NCBI GenBank assembly: GCA_004297315.1
Contig: SCTU01000148.1
Span: 1-19,286 of the forward strand
Reading direction: 5' to 3'
Source: Dehalococcoidia bacterium
GTDB lineage: Bacteria; Chloroflexota; Dehalococcoidia; UBA2979
DNA: 19,286 bases
The notes below the pieces were generated by a model. The model searched no databases and was not told the DNA's origin. It worked only from the letters and a program-made list of their open reading frames with translations. The stretch's first letter is position 1, and each line of letters begins with the position of its first letter. Both the position numbers and the translations under genes were made by a program. Below, one piece after another: positions 1 through 6,891 of this stretch.

Positions 1-212
1 CCACCTTGCGCGACCACGTGCACGCTGGTGACACCAGCAGGGACGACGAAGGTCGAGGAGCCGACCGCGGTGTAAGAGACCGTCGTCGGCGCTGCCGCGC
101 TGGCGGGAGTGCCACTGCTCAACCCGAGCGTCAACGCAACCGCGAAGACCGTCGCGGAGGCAACCGCCCCCAGAGGGAAACCGGGCCTGTGCTTCTTTAG
201 AACCTGACGCAT
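1..212 (-). CDS. Secreted protein with signal peptide, probable Gly-rich beta domain (partial, C-terminus outside window)
   Basis: Reading the minus strand from an ATG at 210-212 gives 70 residues with no stop before the edge. The N-terminus has a basic stretch (MRQVLKKHR), a hydrophobic core rich in Ala/Val/Leu and an Ala-rich cleavage region (TPASAAAP), which together make a Sec signal peptide. The mature part contains SSTFVVPAGVTSVHVVAQGG, which resembles the opening of secreted Gly-rich domains that usually begin with a 'F-x-VPAGVT-x-V' strand. A GGAGG ribosome binding site lies 6 nt upstream of the ATG and fixes the start. Only the first part is present, so the function stays open; a cell-surface or extracellular structural role is an inference. 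This gene runs in the same direction as the acyl-CoA dehydrogenase behind it but is separated by about 200 bp with its own likely promoter. Confidence 0.7.
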   Translation of the reverse strand, partial: MRQVLKKHRPGFPLGAVASATVFAVALTLGLSSGTPASAAAPTTVSYTAVGSSTFVVPAGVTSVHVVAQG

Positions 213-240
213 TCGATTCCTCCGCCAAGGATTCGTGTTG

Positions 241-288
241 TGGTGCGATCGCACCATCATGCAATTGGGCGAAGACTAGGGCGATCGC
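241..288 (-). promoter_or_regulatory. Putative promoter/operator: two GCGATCGC palindromes flanking a TAGTCT -10-like element
   Basis: Positions 241-256 form a perfect 16-bp palindrome (TGGTGCGATCGCACCA). A second GCGATCGC lies at 281-288, with centres 36 bp apart. Between them, read on the minus strand, is TAGTCT at 273-278, a plausible -10 hexamer for the secreted-protein gene starting at 212. The arrangement, one palindrome just upstream of the -10 and one near the predicted transcript start, resembles a repressor operator pair. The octamer also occurs in coding sequence in this window (near 1250 and 4918), so its presence alone is not proof. No clear -35 is visible. Confidence 0.35.
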
Positions 289-345
289 ATCAGTCAGGCG
301 ACGGGGTTGTACAGTTGGACGGAGAAGATTAGGTAAAGATCGCCA

Positions 346-365
346 GCGACTTTGAAGTAAGTCGC
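346..365 (-). terminator. Possible terminator hairpin downstream of the acyl-CoA dehydrogenase
   Basis: Inverted repeat GCGACTT (346-352) and AAGTCGC (359-365) with a 6-nt loop lies about 50 nt beyond the stop codon of the acyl-CoA dehydrogenase gene on the minus strand. The tract after it on that strand contains only a short TTT, so it is a weak candidate for a Rho-independent terminator. The rest of 213-417 holds no open reading frame that I can support. Confidence 0.3.
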
Positions 366-417
366 TTACAAGAAGTGGCCTACGCTTGGGCGCTCGTCAG
401 ATTGGGAGTGCCGCGGT

Positions 418-2055
418 CTACCCGCCGCCGAGGATGCTGCGGCCGATCACCTTGAGTTCGAGCGTCGGTTTCACGCCCTCGAAAATTGGGAGCACGAGGG
501 CGTCAACTACATAACGTGCGATCGGGTCCTCTTCGGAGTAGCCCCAGCCGCCGTGCAGCAGTTGCGCCTCGCGTGTCACCTCGCCGGCGATGTCGCACGC
601 CAGCAGCTTCGCCATCGATGGTTCGACAGCGCGCGTGTCGAAGGTGCGGGCCGAGGCATAGGTCGCCTGTCGGGCGGCGGCAATGCGCACCGCCATCAGG
701 CCGATCTTGTACTGCGTGAGTTGGTACTCGGCGAGCGGGAGGCCGAACTGGCTGCGCTGCACGACGTACTGGCAGGCCTTCTCCAGCGCCGCCTGCGCGA
801 CGCCGATCGCGCGTCCGCCGGTCTGCAGGCGGCCCGCGGCGAAGCCGCCCATCTGGAGGTAGAACCCCTTGTTGATCCCGGTGTCGCCTCCGACGAGGTT
901 CGTGTGCGGCACGAAGAGGTTGTCGATCGCCAGGGTGAACGAGTGCATCCCCCGGTAGCCCGGCGTCGGGTTCGCGGTGCCCGAGATCACGCCGCCCTCG
1001 GGTTGTTCGTAGCGCCAGGCGTGGCCGTCGAAGGCGGGCTTCGGGATGATGAAAAGCGAGAGGCCGCGTGAGCCCGACGCCGGGTCGGGGTCCGTACGCG
1101 CCAGCAGCGCCAAGATCGTCGCGCGGCCGGAGAAGGTGCTCCACGCCTTCGCGCCGTTAATCCGCCAGCCGCGCACGCCGTCGTGCTCTGCCGGCTCCGC
1201 CTTCGTCTGGAGGCCCGCGACGTCCGAGCCGACGTTCGGCTCGGTCACCGCGATCGCGACGAGTTCCTCGCCCGCGGCGATCCGGGGCAGCCAGTAGCGG
1301 CGCTGCTCGTCCGTGCCGCCCGCCAGCAGCGCCTTCGTGAGGATCTCGGGCCGCGTGGCCAGTGACCCTGCCGCCGCGAGCGACGCCGCGCTCAGTTCCT
1401 CGGTGATGATGATCATCGGCAGGTCGCCCATGCCGGTGCCGCCGTATTCCTCGGGGATCGAAGAGCCGAAGAACCCCTGGTCGGAGAACGCCTTCAGCAG
1501 CGAGTCCGGCACCAGCAGGTCCTTGCGGTGGATCTCCTGCGCGACCGGCGCCACGACGCCCTTGGCGAAGTCGCGCGCGAGCGAACGGGTCAGCGTCGCG
1601 GCCTCGTCTTGGAGGTCGCAGCTGTTGACGCCGCCCGTTTCGATCATCTGCCGGCCGATGGCACGGATCGACGCCTCGGACAGCCCTCGCCGGATCGCCG
1701 ACCGCGCCTCTGCCGTCTCCAGCGGGGCGACGTCCGTCACTTTCAGCCCGAAGTCGTCCCAGCCTGCCTCCACCTGCGACCGCGTCGCGTGCGCGACCTC
1801 GGCGGCGTACGCCAGTGCGAGGCGGCCCTGGAGTTCGTCGGCGGGCACCCGCTCGGCATACGCGACGAGGTCTTCCGCCGCGCGGATCTGGGTGGCGAGG
1901 TAGGCGAGGCGCTCCGTCAGCACCTGATGGTCGTCGATCGTCGCGCCGCTCGTGGTCGTGATGGCGCCCTGCCGCACGGCGGCATCGACGACGGCCCTGG
2001 TCGCCTGGGTCAACGCACGCGCGGCGGCGACGGGGTTCGCTTCGGTGGCGGTCAT
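418..2055 (-). CDS. mcd: Acyl-CoA dehydrogenase with N-terminal extension, likely (2S)-methylsuccinyl-CoA dehydrogenase
   Basis: 545 residues, against about 380-400 for ordinary acyl-CoA dehydrogenases. The extra roughly 135 N-terminal residues are helical (for example DDHQVLTERLAYLATQIRAAEDLVAYAERV), as in methylsuccinyl-CoA dehydrogenase (Mcd) of the ethylmalonyl-CoA pathway, which oxidises (2S)-methylsuccinyl-CoA to mesaconyl-CoA with FAD. The core has the FAD/substrate signature VAIAVTEPNVGSDVAGL, a GYRGM segment, the RSQFG and LLHGGWGY motifs of the C-terminal helical domain, and IFEG near residues 524-527, whose Glu526 aligns with the catalytic base seen in Mcd-type enzymes. The start is the ATG at 2055, with AAGGG 7 nt upstream. 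The gene follows the mesaconyl-CoA hydratase gene by 22 nt, so the two enzymes, which act consecutively, are very probably one operon. The family (acyl-CoA dehydrogenase) is certain; the Mcd assignment rests on the extension plus neighbour and could be wrong in favour of another branched-acyl-CoA dehydrogenase. Confidence 0.68.
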   Translation of the reverse strand: MTATEANPVAAARALTQATRAVVDAAVRQGAITTTSGATIDDHQVLTERLAYLATQIRAAEDLVAYAERVPADELQGRLALAYAAEVAHATRSQVEAGWDDFGLKVTDVAPLETAEARSAIRRGLSEASIRAIGRQMIETGGVNSCDLQDEAATLTRSLARDFAKGVVAPVAQEIHRKDLLVPDSLLKAFSDQGFFGSSIPEEYGGTGMGDLPMIIITEELSAASLAAAGSLATRPEILTKALLAGGTDEQRRYWLPRIAAGEELVAIAVTEPNVGSDVAGLQTKAEPAEHDGVRGWRINGAKAWSTFSGRATILALLARTDPDPASGSRGLSLFIIPKPAFDGHAWRYEQPEGGVISGTANPTPGYRGMHSFTLAIDNLFVPHTNLVGGDTGINKGFYLQMGGFAAGRLQTGGRAIGVAQAALEKACQYVVQRSQFGLPLAEYQLTQYKIGLMAVRIAAARQATYASARTFDTRAVEPSMAKLLACDIAGEVTREAQLLHGGWGYSEEDPIARYVVDALVLPIFEGVKPTLELKVIGRSILGGG

Positions 2056-2077
2056 GTCCAGGCCCTTCGTGATGCCG

Positions 2078-3154
2078 CTAACGGCGGCGCGGGATCAGCA
2101 CGGTGTAGTCGAGGTCGAGCACGACGTTTGGGTGGTAGCGCTCGCGGCCCTGGTCATCGGCGACCTTGAACGGCTGCTCTTCCGTCCTCGGGTCGCTGTT
2201 CTTCACGCCTACCAGCCGCAGCCGCAGCGCGCCGCAGTCCGGCCGGCCGAGGTCGATCCGTTCGAGGACATCGGTCCATGCGAAGACGGTATCGCCGGCA
2301 AAGGTTGGGTTGCTGTGCGTCCCGCCGTTGAAGGCGAGGATCCGTACGACGTTCTCGAGGCCGTTGAAGGAGAGCGCCCGCGCCATCGAAATGATGTGGC
2401 CGCCGTAGATCACGCGCTTGCCGAAGCGCGACCCCTTCAAGGCATGCGCGTTGAAGTGCGCTCGCGCGATGTTCTGGTACAGCCGCGCCGCCATCTGGTG
2501 CTCGGCCTCCTCGATCGCGACGCCCTCGACGTGGTGGATGCGCTCGCCGGGTTCGTAGTCTTCCCACCACGCGCGGCCGCCCGTGACGGCGGAGTCGAAG
2601 CGGGAGAGGTCGAGTTCGGCGGGGATGTGGAGGTGCTTCGCGTCGACGGCGGCGGGCGTCTTCGGCGCGTCGTCGACGCCGCTGTTGGTCGCCTTGTCGC
2701 GCTTGTCCATCAGCACCCAGCGGATGAATGAGAGCACCTCGTCACCGTGTTGGTTCTCCCCGACCGTGTGCACCCAGGTGACGCCGGTGTCGCCAGCCGA
2801 AGACTCCCGCCAGCCGAGCACCTTCGTCGACGCAGTGATGGTGTCGCCGGGGTAGACCGGGACGCCGAAGCGCACGTCCGCGTACCCAAGGTTGGCGACG
2901 GCGTTCAGGGAGACATCCGGCACCGACTTTCCGAAGACGGTGTGGAAGACGAGCAGGTCGTCCACCAGCTCGCGCCGGAAGCCGAGTCGGCGTGCGAACT
3001 CGGCGTCGCAGGCGAGCGGGTAGCGGTTCGCCGTCAGGGCGATGTAGAGCGCCTGGTCGCCCTCCGTGACCGTCCGCGGGACGGCGTGGACGATCTCACG
3101 CCCCGGCGTCAGGTCCTCGAAGTAGTTGCCGATGATCGATTTGCTGGCCGCCAA
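2078..3154 (-). CDS. mch: Mesaconyl-CoA hydratase (double hot-dog, MaoC-like)
   Basis: 358 residues from the chosen start; the Rhodobacter enzyme is about 345. It hydrates mesaconyl-CoA to (2R,3S)-beta-methylmalyl-CoA in the ethylmalonyl-CoA pathway, and homologues act in the 3-hydroxypropionate bicycle. Recognisable stretches are GNYFEDLTPGREIVHA at the N-terminus, LLVFHTVFGKSVPDVSLNAV, the second hot-dog entry WWEDYEPGERIHHVEG, the RLYQNIARAHFNAHA segment, YGGHIISMARALSFNG, and the end LDYTVLIPRRR. I recall close equivalents of all of these from proteobacterial Mch. The frame stays open upstream to an ATG at 3598, but that part lies opposite another gene and has no homology. I place the start at TTG 3154 (or 3157), with GGGGAGG a few bases upstream; GTG 3175 is an alternative. 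First gene of an operon with the acyl-CoA dehydrogenase. Confidence 0.85.
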   Translation of the reverse strand: MAASKSIIGNYFEDLTPGREIVHAVPRTVTEGDQALYIALTANRYPLACDAEFARRLGFRRELVDDLLVFHTVFGKSVPDVSLNAVANLGYADVRFGVPVYPGDTITASTKVLGWRESSAGDTGVTWVHTVGENQHGDEVLSFIRWVLMDKRDKATNSGVDDAPKTPAAVDAKHLHIPAELDLSRFDSAVTGGRAWWEDYEPGERIHHVEGVAIEEAEHQMAARLYQNIARAHFNAHALKGSRFGKRVIYGGHIISMARALSFNGLENVVRILAFNGGTHSNPTFAGDTVFAWTDVLERIDLGRPDCGALRLRLVGVKNSDPRTEEQPFKVADDQGRERYHPNVVLDLDYTVLIPRRR

Positions 3155-3220
3155 CAAGCCCTCCCCGCCTCGCACGGGCCATTCTAGGGACGGCGGCCCG
3201 TTCGGGCAGCCGCCCGGCGG

Positions 3221-3226
3221 TAGACT
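3221..3226 (+). promoter_or_regulatory. Putative -10 (TAGACT) in the divergent intergenic region before the 79-aa gene
   Basis: TAGACT sits about 43 nt upstream of the ATG at 3269 in the short region between the divergent mesaconyl-CoA hydratase and small hypothetical genes (3158-3268). It is preceded by a small GCCCG-TT-CGGGC inverted repeat and followed by a run of nine G. No convincing -35 box is seen, so this is a weak call based on the same hexamer type recurring before other genes here. Confidence 0.25.
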
Positions 3227-3268
3227 CGGGGGGGGGTGATATCGAGGGCTGGCGAGGGGGGCTTCCGG

Positions 3269-3508
3269 ATGGGTATGAAGGAACTGCAGGCACTGATCGA
3301 GGTGCTCCAGGCGGAAGTGGCGAAGGGGCGGGACAACCTCGTCACGGGGACGTGGCACCTGCACTTCGAACACCGTGGGGAGACGCCCGTCTTCTCCTTC
3401 AACAAGTGCGAGTCCGAGGTCTACTGCGAGGAGCGTCCGACGGTCTTCGCGGCGGACGGCACCGGGACGGTGATCGACAAGGGCGGCCCGCTCTTCGGCG
3501 GAGACTAG
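3269..3508 (+). CDS. Small hypothetical protein (79 aa)
   Basis: I do not recognise this family. From ATG 3269 (alternatives ATG 3236 and ATG 3275) it has an N-terminal helix (MKELQALIEVLQAEVAKGRD), then an apparently beta-rich part (GTWHLHFEHRGETPVFSF), two cysteines five residues apart (NKCESEVYCEE), and a Gly-rich tail. AGGGGGG 8-9 nt upstream supports the 3269 start. No signal peptide or membrane segment is visible, so it should be cytoplasmic. The two Cys and the His pair could bind a metal, but that is speculation. It runs divergently from the mesaconyl-CoA hydratase operon and is followed by a VOC-family gene 70 nt downstream on the same strand, with which it may share a transcript. 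Confidence 0.6.
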   Translation: MGMKELQALIEVLQAEVAKGRDNLVTGTWHLHFEHRGETPVFSFNKCESEVYCEERPTVFAADGTGTVIDKGGPLFGGD

Positions 3509-3578
3509 GCAGCCAGGCCGGGCGCGCGGGCGCTCGATGGGTGCTAGTCTGCGCGGCGCACGACCGGAAGGGAACCCT

Positions 3579-3992
3579 GTGGCCAACATCACGTTCAAGC
3601 ACTACACCGTCGCCGTCCACGACCTGGACAGCGCCATCAAGCAGTACGAGACACGCTTCGGCATGTCCAAGGTAGGCGACCGCGCCTACAACAACATCGG
3701 CAAGTTCAACTTCCAGCCCATGGGCTTCAACGGCCAGACGATGTGTCACCTGATCTGCCCGGACACGGCCGACGGCCCGATCGCCAAGTTGATGCTGGAG
3801 CGTGTCAACCCCTTCAACCCCCACGGGGAGGGCATCTACCTGCTGGCCTACGACTGTGACAATGTCCCGGCGTTTGCCGAGCAAGTCACCTCGAACGGTG
3901 GCCGGATCAACGGCAATCCGGCGTTGGGCAACATCTGGGTTCACCCGACGGCCTCGAACTTCGTGCTGATGGAGATCTTCCCGAGGCGGTAA
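3579..3992 (+). CDS. VOC (glyoxalase/dioxygenase fold) family protein, methylmalonyl-CoA-epimerase-like layout
   Basis: 137 residues from GTG 3579, chosen because GGAAGGGAA sits 6 nt upstream; an in-frame ATG at 3537 lacks such a site. It contains the paired beta-alpha-beta-beta-beta modules of the vicinal-oxygen-chelate superfamily: FKHYTVAVHDLDSAIKQYE at the start and EGIYLLAYDCDNVPAFAEQV in the second half, ending in FVLMEIF. His8 and Glu132 match the first and last metal ligands of methylmalonyl-CoA epimerases. The position where those enzymes have 'GIHHIA' reads GIYLLA, so one ligand seems missing. An acyl-CoA epimerase beside an ethylmalonyl-CoA pathway pair would make sense, but the missing His leaves function open. 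Its stop lies 14 nt from that of the convergent transporter gene. Confidence 0.7.
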   Translation: MANITFKHYTVAVHDLDSAIKQYETRFGMSKVGDRAYNNIGKFNFQPMGFNGQTMCHLICPDTADGPIAKLMLERVNPFNPHGEGIYLLAYDCDNVPAFAEQVTSNGGRINGNPALGNIWVHPTASNFVLMEIFPRR

Positions 3993-4006
3993 CGCTGCCG
4001 CGGAGG

Positions 4007-5305
4007 CTAGTGCACATCCACGATGGGCCGGGGGACTCCCGGCCCATCTTCCTGCCCGGCTGCACGCCTGTCCTCGGCGCTTGGGGCAGAGGCGAGCAGG
4101 AAGAAGGGGATCGAAGCGGTCGCGACGGCGGCGGAGAGCAGCCAGCCCGCCCGGTAGTGGCCGGTCGTGTCAACGAGCCAACCGACGAGCCACGGGCCGA
4201 CGGCGCCCCCCGTGGTGGTGACGAGCGCCGTGATGCCGTTGATCGTGCCGAAGGACTTGGTGCCGAAGTAGTCGGCGAGCATCGCCGGACGGACGGGAAT
4301 CGAACCGCCGAAGCCGGGCGCGATGATCAGGATGCCGGCCGTGGCTGCCAGGTACGAGTCCGCGACCGCGAGGACTCCCAGACCGACGAGTACCAGGACC
4401 GAGGAGGCCGCCATGATCAGCCGCTTCGGCAGCCGGTCGCCCAGGTAGCCCGCGCCCAACCGACCGACGATCGAGAAGACCGTGAAGAATGCGACGCTCG
4501 ATCCGGCCACCGCCTTCGAGACATGCGTCTCGCGTTCCAGGTACGGGATCTGGTGGATGACGACCGCGGTCGTGCTGAAGTTCATGAGCAGCAGGCCAAT
4601 CGCCATGAAGATGAACGCGCGTGACCGCATCACCTGGCGGACCGTCATGCCCCAGCGCACGGCGGGCAGATCGTGCAGCCCGTCCGGGGATGCCCGCACG
4701 CCGTCCATCGGCTGAGGGTGTCCCTCCGGGCGCGTCCGGATGTTCACCGCGAACGCAATCCCGACGGTGAGCATGATCACCGAGAGCGCACGGAGGGCGC
4801 CGCGCCAGCCGAACCCCTCCACCATTGCGGCGATCCCCACTACCAAGAGGCCGCCGACGCCTCCGCCGACGGTCATGATCGACATCGCGAAGGCGCGGCG
4901 CGCCTCGAACCACGTCGCGATCGCGACGAGGCCGACGGACCCGCCTGCCGCCGAGGAGCCGATCGCGATCACCATCATGGCAGGGTAGAACTGCCAGATC
5001 GCCTGGATTTCGCTCATCAGGAGCACGCCGAGAGCGCTGATCACGACCCCGCCGAGCGCCACCTTTTGCGCGCCGAGACGGTCGATCGCGACGCCGATGA
5101 ACGGCGCGGCTACGCCGCCGACCTCGGAGCGGAGCGAGAAGGCGAGCGAGGTCGCAGCGACGCTCCAGCCGAACTCGTTGATGACCTCGGTGAAGATCGT
5201 GCCGAAGCCGTAGAAGAACGATGCGCCGATCATCAGCACGACGAACGCAGCCGAACCGACGACGACCCAGCCCTCGTACACCCCGGGAAGCACGCGTCGA
5301 AGCAT
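4007..5305 (-). CDS. Major facilitator superfamily transporter (monocarboxylate/OFA-like)
   Basis: 432 residues with about 12 hydrophobic segments, beginning EGWVVVGSAAFVVLMIGASFFYGFGTIF. The N-terminal half shows the MFS motif A after the second membrane helix (GVAIDRLGAQK) and a second copy in the C-terminal half (GYLGDRLPKR). The order of features and the 'YGFGTIFTEVINEFGWS' entry resemble the oxalate/formate antiporter and monocarboxylate group, but the substrate cannot be read from sequence. The ATG at 5305 shares one base with the TGA of lipA (TGATG), so translation is probably coupled, and the gene is the last of lipB-lipA-MFS. A role in supplying a carboxylate such as pyruvate or a short fatty acid to the neighbouring pyruvate dehydrogenase/lipoate pathway is inference from context. 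Confidence 0.85.
   Translation of the reverse strand: MLRRVLPGVYEGWVVVGSAAFVVLMIGASFFYGFGTIFTEVINEFGWSVAATSLAFSLRSEVGGVAAPFIGVAIDRLGAQKVALGGVVISALGVLLMSEIQAIWQFYPAMMVIAIGSSAAGGSVGLVAIATWFEARRAFAMSIMTVGGGVGGLLVVGIAAMVEGFGWRGALRALSVIMLTVGIAFAVNIRTRPEGHPQPMDGVRASPDGLHDLPAVRWGMTVRQVMRSRAFIFMAIGLLLMNFSTTAVVIHQIPYLERETHVSKAVAGSSVAFFTVFSIVGRLGAGYLGDRLPKRLIMAASSVLVLVGLGVLAVADSYLAATAGILIIAPGFGGSIPVRPAMLADYFGTKSFGTINGITALVTTTGGAVGPWLVGWLVDTTGHYRAGWLLSAAVATASIPFFLLASAPSAEDRRAAGQEDGPGVPRPIVDVH
4022..4048. terminator. Stem-loop terminator candidate inside the 3' end of the MFS gene
   Basis: GATGGGCCGGG (4022-4032) pairs perfectly with CCCGGCCCATC (4038-4048) across a 5-nt loop, an 11-bp GC-rich stem beginning 30 nt after the VOC gene stop. 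It is followed on the plus strand by TT only, so the U-tract is poor. It lies within the last codons of the convergent transporter, which therefore encode part of the other gene's terminator. Confidence 0.4.
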
Positions 5306-6222
5306 CAGGCGATATTACGCGCGGTTTCGCTAGGCGCACGCCAACCGTTCTCTTCGTTGCCCCGTGCCGCCTGCTGGCGCGCGTGGTAGGACGAGCGCAC
5401 CAGCGGCCCCGACTCGACGTGGCGGAAGCCGAGGCTGAGCGCGACCTCCCGGAGCCGGGCGAACTCGTCGGGGTGGACGTACTCCGCGACCGGGAGGTGC
5501 CTCGGAGTCGGACGCAGGTACTGGCCGAGCGTCAGGAGTGTCACGCCGGCCTCGCGCAGGTCGGCGAACACGGCCTCGAGTTCGGGCGCGGTCTCGCCGA
5601 GGCCGAGCATGATGCCCGTCTTCAGCGGCACAGCCGGGGCGATCTCCCGGGCGTGCCGGAAGACGCCGAGCGTGCGTGCGTAGTCACCGCGTGAGCGGAC
5701 GCCGCGATACAGCCGGGGGATGGTCTCGGTGTTGTGGTTGAGGACGGCGGGGCCCGCATCGAGCACGGTGCGCAGGGCATCGACGTCCCCCATGAAGTCC
5801 GGGATGAGGACCTCGACGTCGCATGTTGGGCGAGCGCGGCGCACCGCGCGGATGCAGGCCGCGAAGATCGAGGCGCCGCCGTCCGGAAGGTCGTCCCGGT
5901 TGACTGACGTGATCACTGCGTAGTCGAGGCCGAGCGTGGCGACCGTGCGCGCGAGCCGGACCGGTTCCAGTAGGTCGACGCCTTCGGGGCGGCCGCTGTT
6001 CACGGCACAGTAGCCGCAGGCCCGCGTGCAGGTGTCGCCGAGGATCATGAATGTGGCGGTACCGGCGTTGAAGCACTCGCCGATGTTCGGGCAGCGGGCC
6101 TCCTCGCAAACCGTGTGGAGCGACTGCTCGCGCAGCAGGTCCTTGATGTGGCCGAAGCGTTCCCCGGCCGGGAACGGCGCCTTGAACCAGTCCGGTTTCC
6201 GGTCGCGTGCGGCCAACGTCAC
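5305..6222 (-). CDS. lipA: Lipoyl synthase (radical SAM)
   Basis: 305 residues, about the usual length. LipA inserts two sulfurs into protein-bound octanoyl groups to make the lipoyl cofactor. Both iron-sulfur motifs are intact: the auxiliary cluster CX4CX5C at Cys39, Cys44 and Cys50 (CEEARCPNIGEC) and the radical-SAM CX3CX2C at Cys65, Cys69 and Cys72 (CTRACGYC). The C-terminal RSSYHA (276-281) supplies the serine ligand of the auxiliary cluster. Other landmarks are SVNRDDLPDGGA, HNTETIPRLY, KTGIMLGLGE and LTLGQYLRPT. Its ATG overlaps the lipB stop by 4 nt, and its own stop shares a base with the next start, so lipB-lipA-MFS is a tight operon divergent from the pyruvate dehydrogenase genes whose E2 it must modify. 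Confidence 0.97.
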   Translation of the reverse strand: MTLAARDRKPDWFKAPFPAGERFGHIKDLLREQSLHTVCEEARCPNIGECFNAGTATFMILGDTCTRACGYCAVNSGRPEGVDLLEPVRLARTVATLGLDYAVITSVNRDDLPDGGASIFAACIRAVRRARPTCDVEVLIPDFMGDVDALRTVLDAGPAVLNHNTETIPRLYRGVRSRGDYARTLGVFRHAREIAPAVPLKTGIMLGLGETAPELEAVFADLREAGVTLLTLGQYLRPTPRHLPVAEYVHPDEFARLREVALSLGFRHVESGPLVRSSYHARQQAARGNEENGWRAPSETARNIA

Positions 6223-6884
6223 GCCGGCACCGCCTCGACAAGCGTGACTCCGAAGACGTGGGCGAAAGCCTCGGCCATCGCGACGGCGACTGCCGGCAGC
6301 GATGGAGCCTCCCCGAGCAGGCGCGCCATTGATGTCACCACGGCGTCGTCAATGCCGCATGGGACGATGGGGTCGAACCAGGCGAGGTCGGGCGCCACGT
6401 TTAGTGCGAGACCGTGGCGGCTGATCCCCCGGTCGATGCGGACACCAACGGCGGCGACCTTCGCGCCGTCGACCCACACGCCCGGCCGACCCGACACGCG
6501 GCCGCCCTCGATCCCGCAGGCGCGGAGCGTCTCGATCACGACGGACTCGAGGGCGCGAACGTAGTCGCCGGCGCGCAGTCCGCGCCTGCGGAGGTCGAGC
6601 ACTGGGTAGCACACGAGTTGGCCGGGGCCGTGCCACGTGACGTCGCCGCCGCGGTCCGCCTCGACCAATGGGGCGGGGAGCGCCTGCTCCGCAACCCGGA
6701 GCGAGGTGCGCGCCGCGCGCGCGCCGAGTGTGTAGACCGGCTCGTGCTCGAGCAGGGCGACTGCCTCCGGACCGCCATTTCGCACCACGTCGGTCTGGTG
6801 CGCCATCCAGGCACGCGCGGCGGCGTACGGGACGCGCTCGCGGCCCGCGTGGACTAGCAGGCCCACCGACTGGTTGCCGTTCAT
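6219..6884 (-). CDS. lipB: Lipoyl(octanoyl) transferase
   Basis: 221 residues, normal length. LipB transfers octanoate from acyl carrier protein to the lipoyl-domain lysine of E2 and GcvH proteins. The family motif RGGDVTWHGPGQL (78-90) and the catalytic pair Lys142 (VDGAKVAAVGVR) and Cys176 (VPCGI) are present, with RHGLALNV between them. The ATG at 6884 has no recognisable ribosome binding site. Instead TAGACT ends 7 nt upstream, the spacing expected if the transcript begins at the ATG itself (leaderless). First gene of lipB-lipA-MFS and divergent from aceE, 71 bp apart. Confidence 0.97.
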   Translation of the reverse strand: MNGNQSVGLLVHAGRERVPYAAARAWMAHQTDVVRNGGPEAVALLEHEPVYTLGARAARTSLRVAEQALPAPLVEADRGGDVTWHGPGQLVCYPVLDLRRRGLRAGDYVRALESVVIETLRACGIEGGRVSGRPGVWVDGAKVAAVGVRIDRGISRHGLALNVAPDLAWFDPIVPCGIDDAVVTSMARLLGEAPSLPAVAVAMAEAFAHVFGVTLVEAVPA

Positions 6885-6891
6885 CCCAGAC

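Noticed and set aside
6..200. Plus-strand ORF at the left edge
   Set aside because: Antisense to a convincing signal-peptide gene; its translation is Arg/Asp/Gly low complexity.
241..288. HIP1-type repeat family as in cyanobacteria
   Set aside because: Only two intergenic copies and a few in coding DNA; gene content does not suggest a cyanobacterium.
3155..3598. Upstream extension of the mesaconyl-CoA hydratase frame to an ATG at 3598
   Set aside because: The extra 148 codons lie opposite the 79-aa gene and the start of the VOC gene and show no resemblance to any hydratase N-terminus; homologues begin near GNYFEDL.
4170..5339. Second minus-strand frame across the MFS gene (389 codons)
   Set aside because: The MFS frame has clear membrane helices and motif A twice; the alternative is Arg/Asp-rich shadow.
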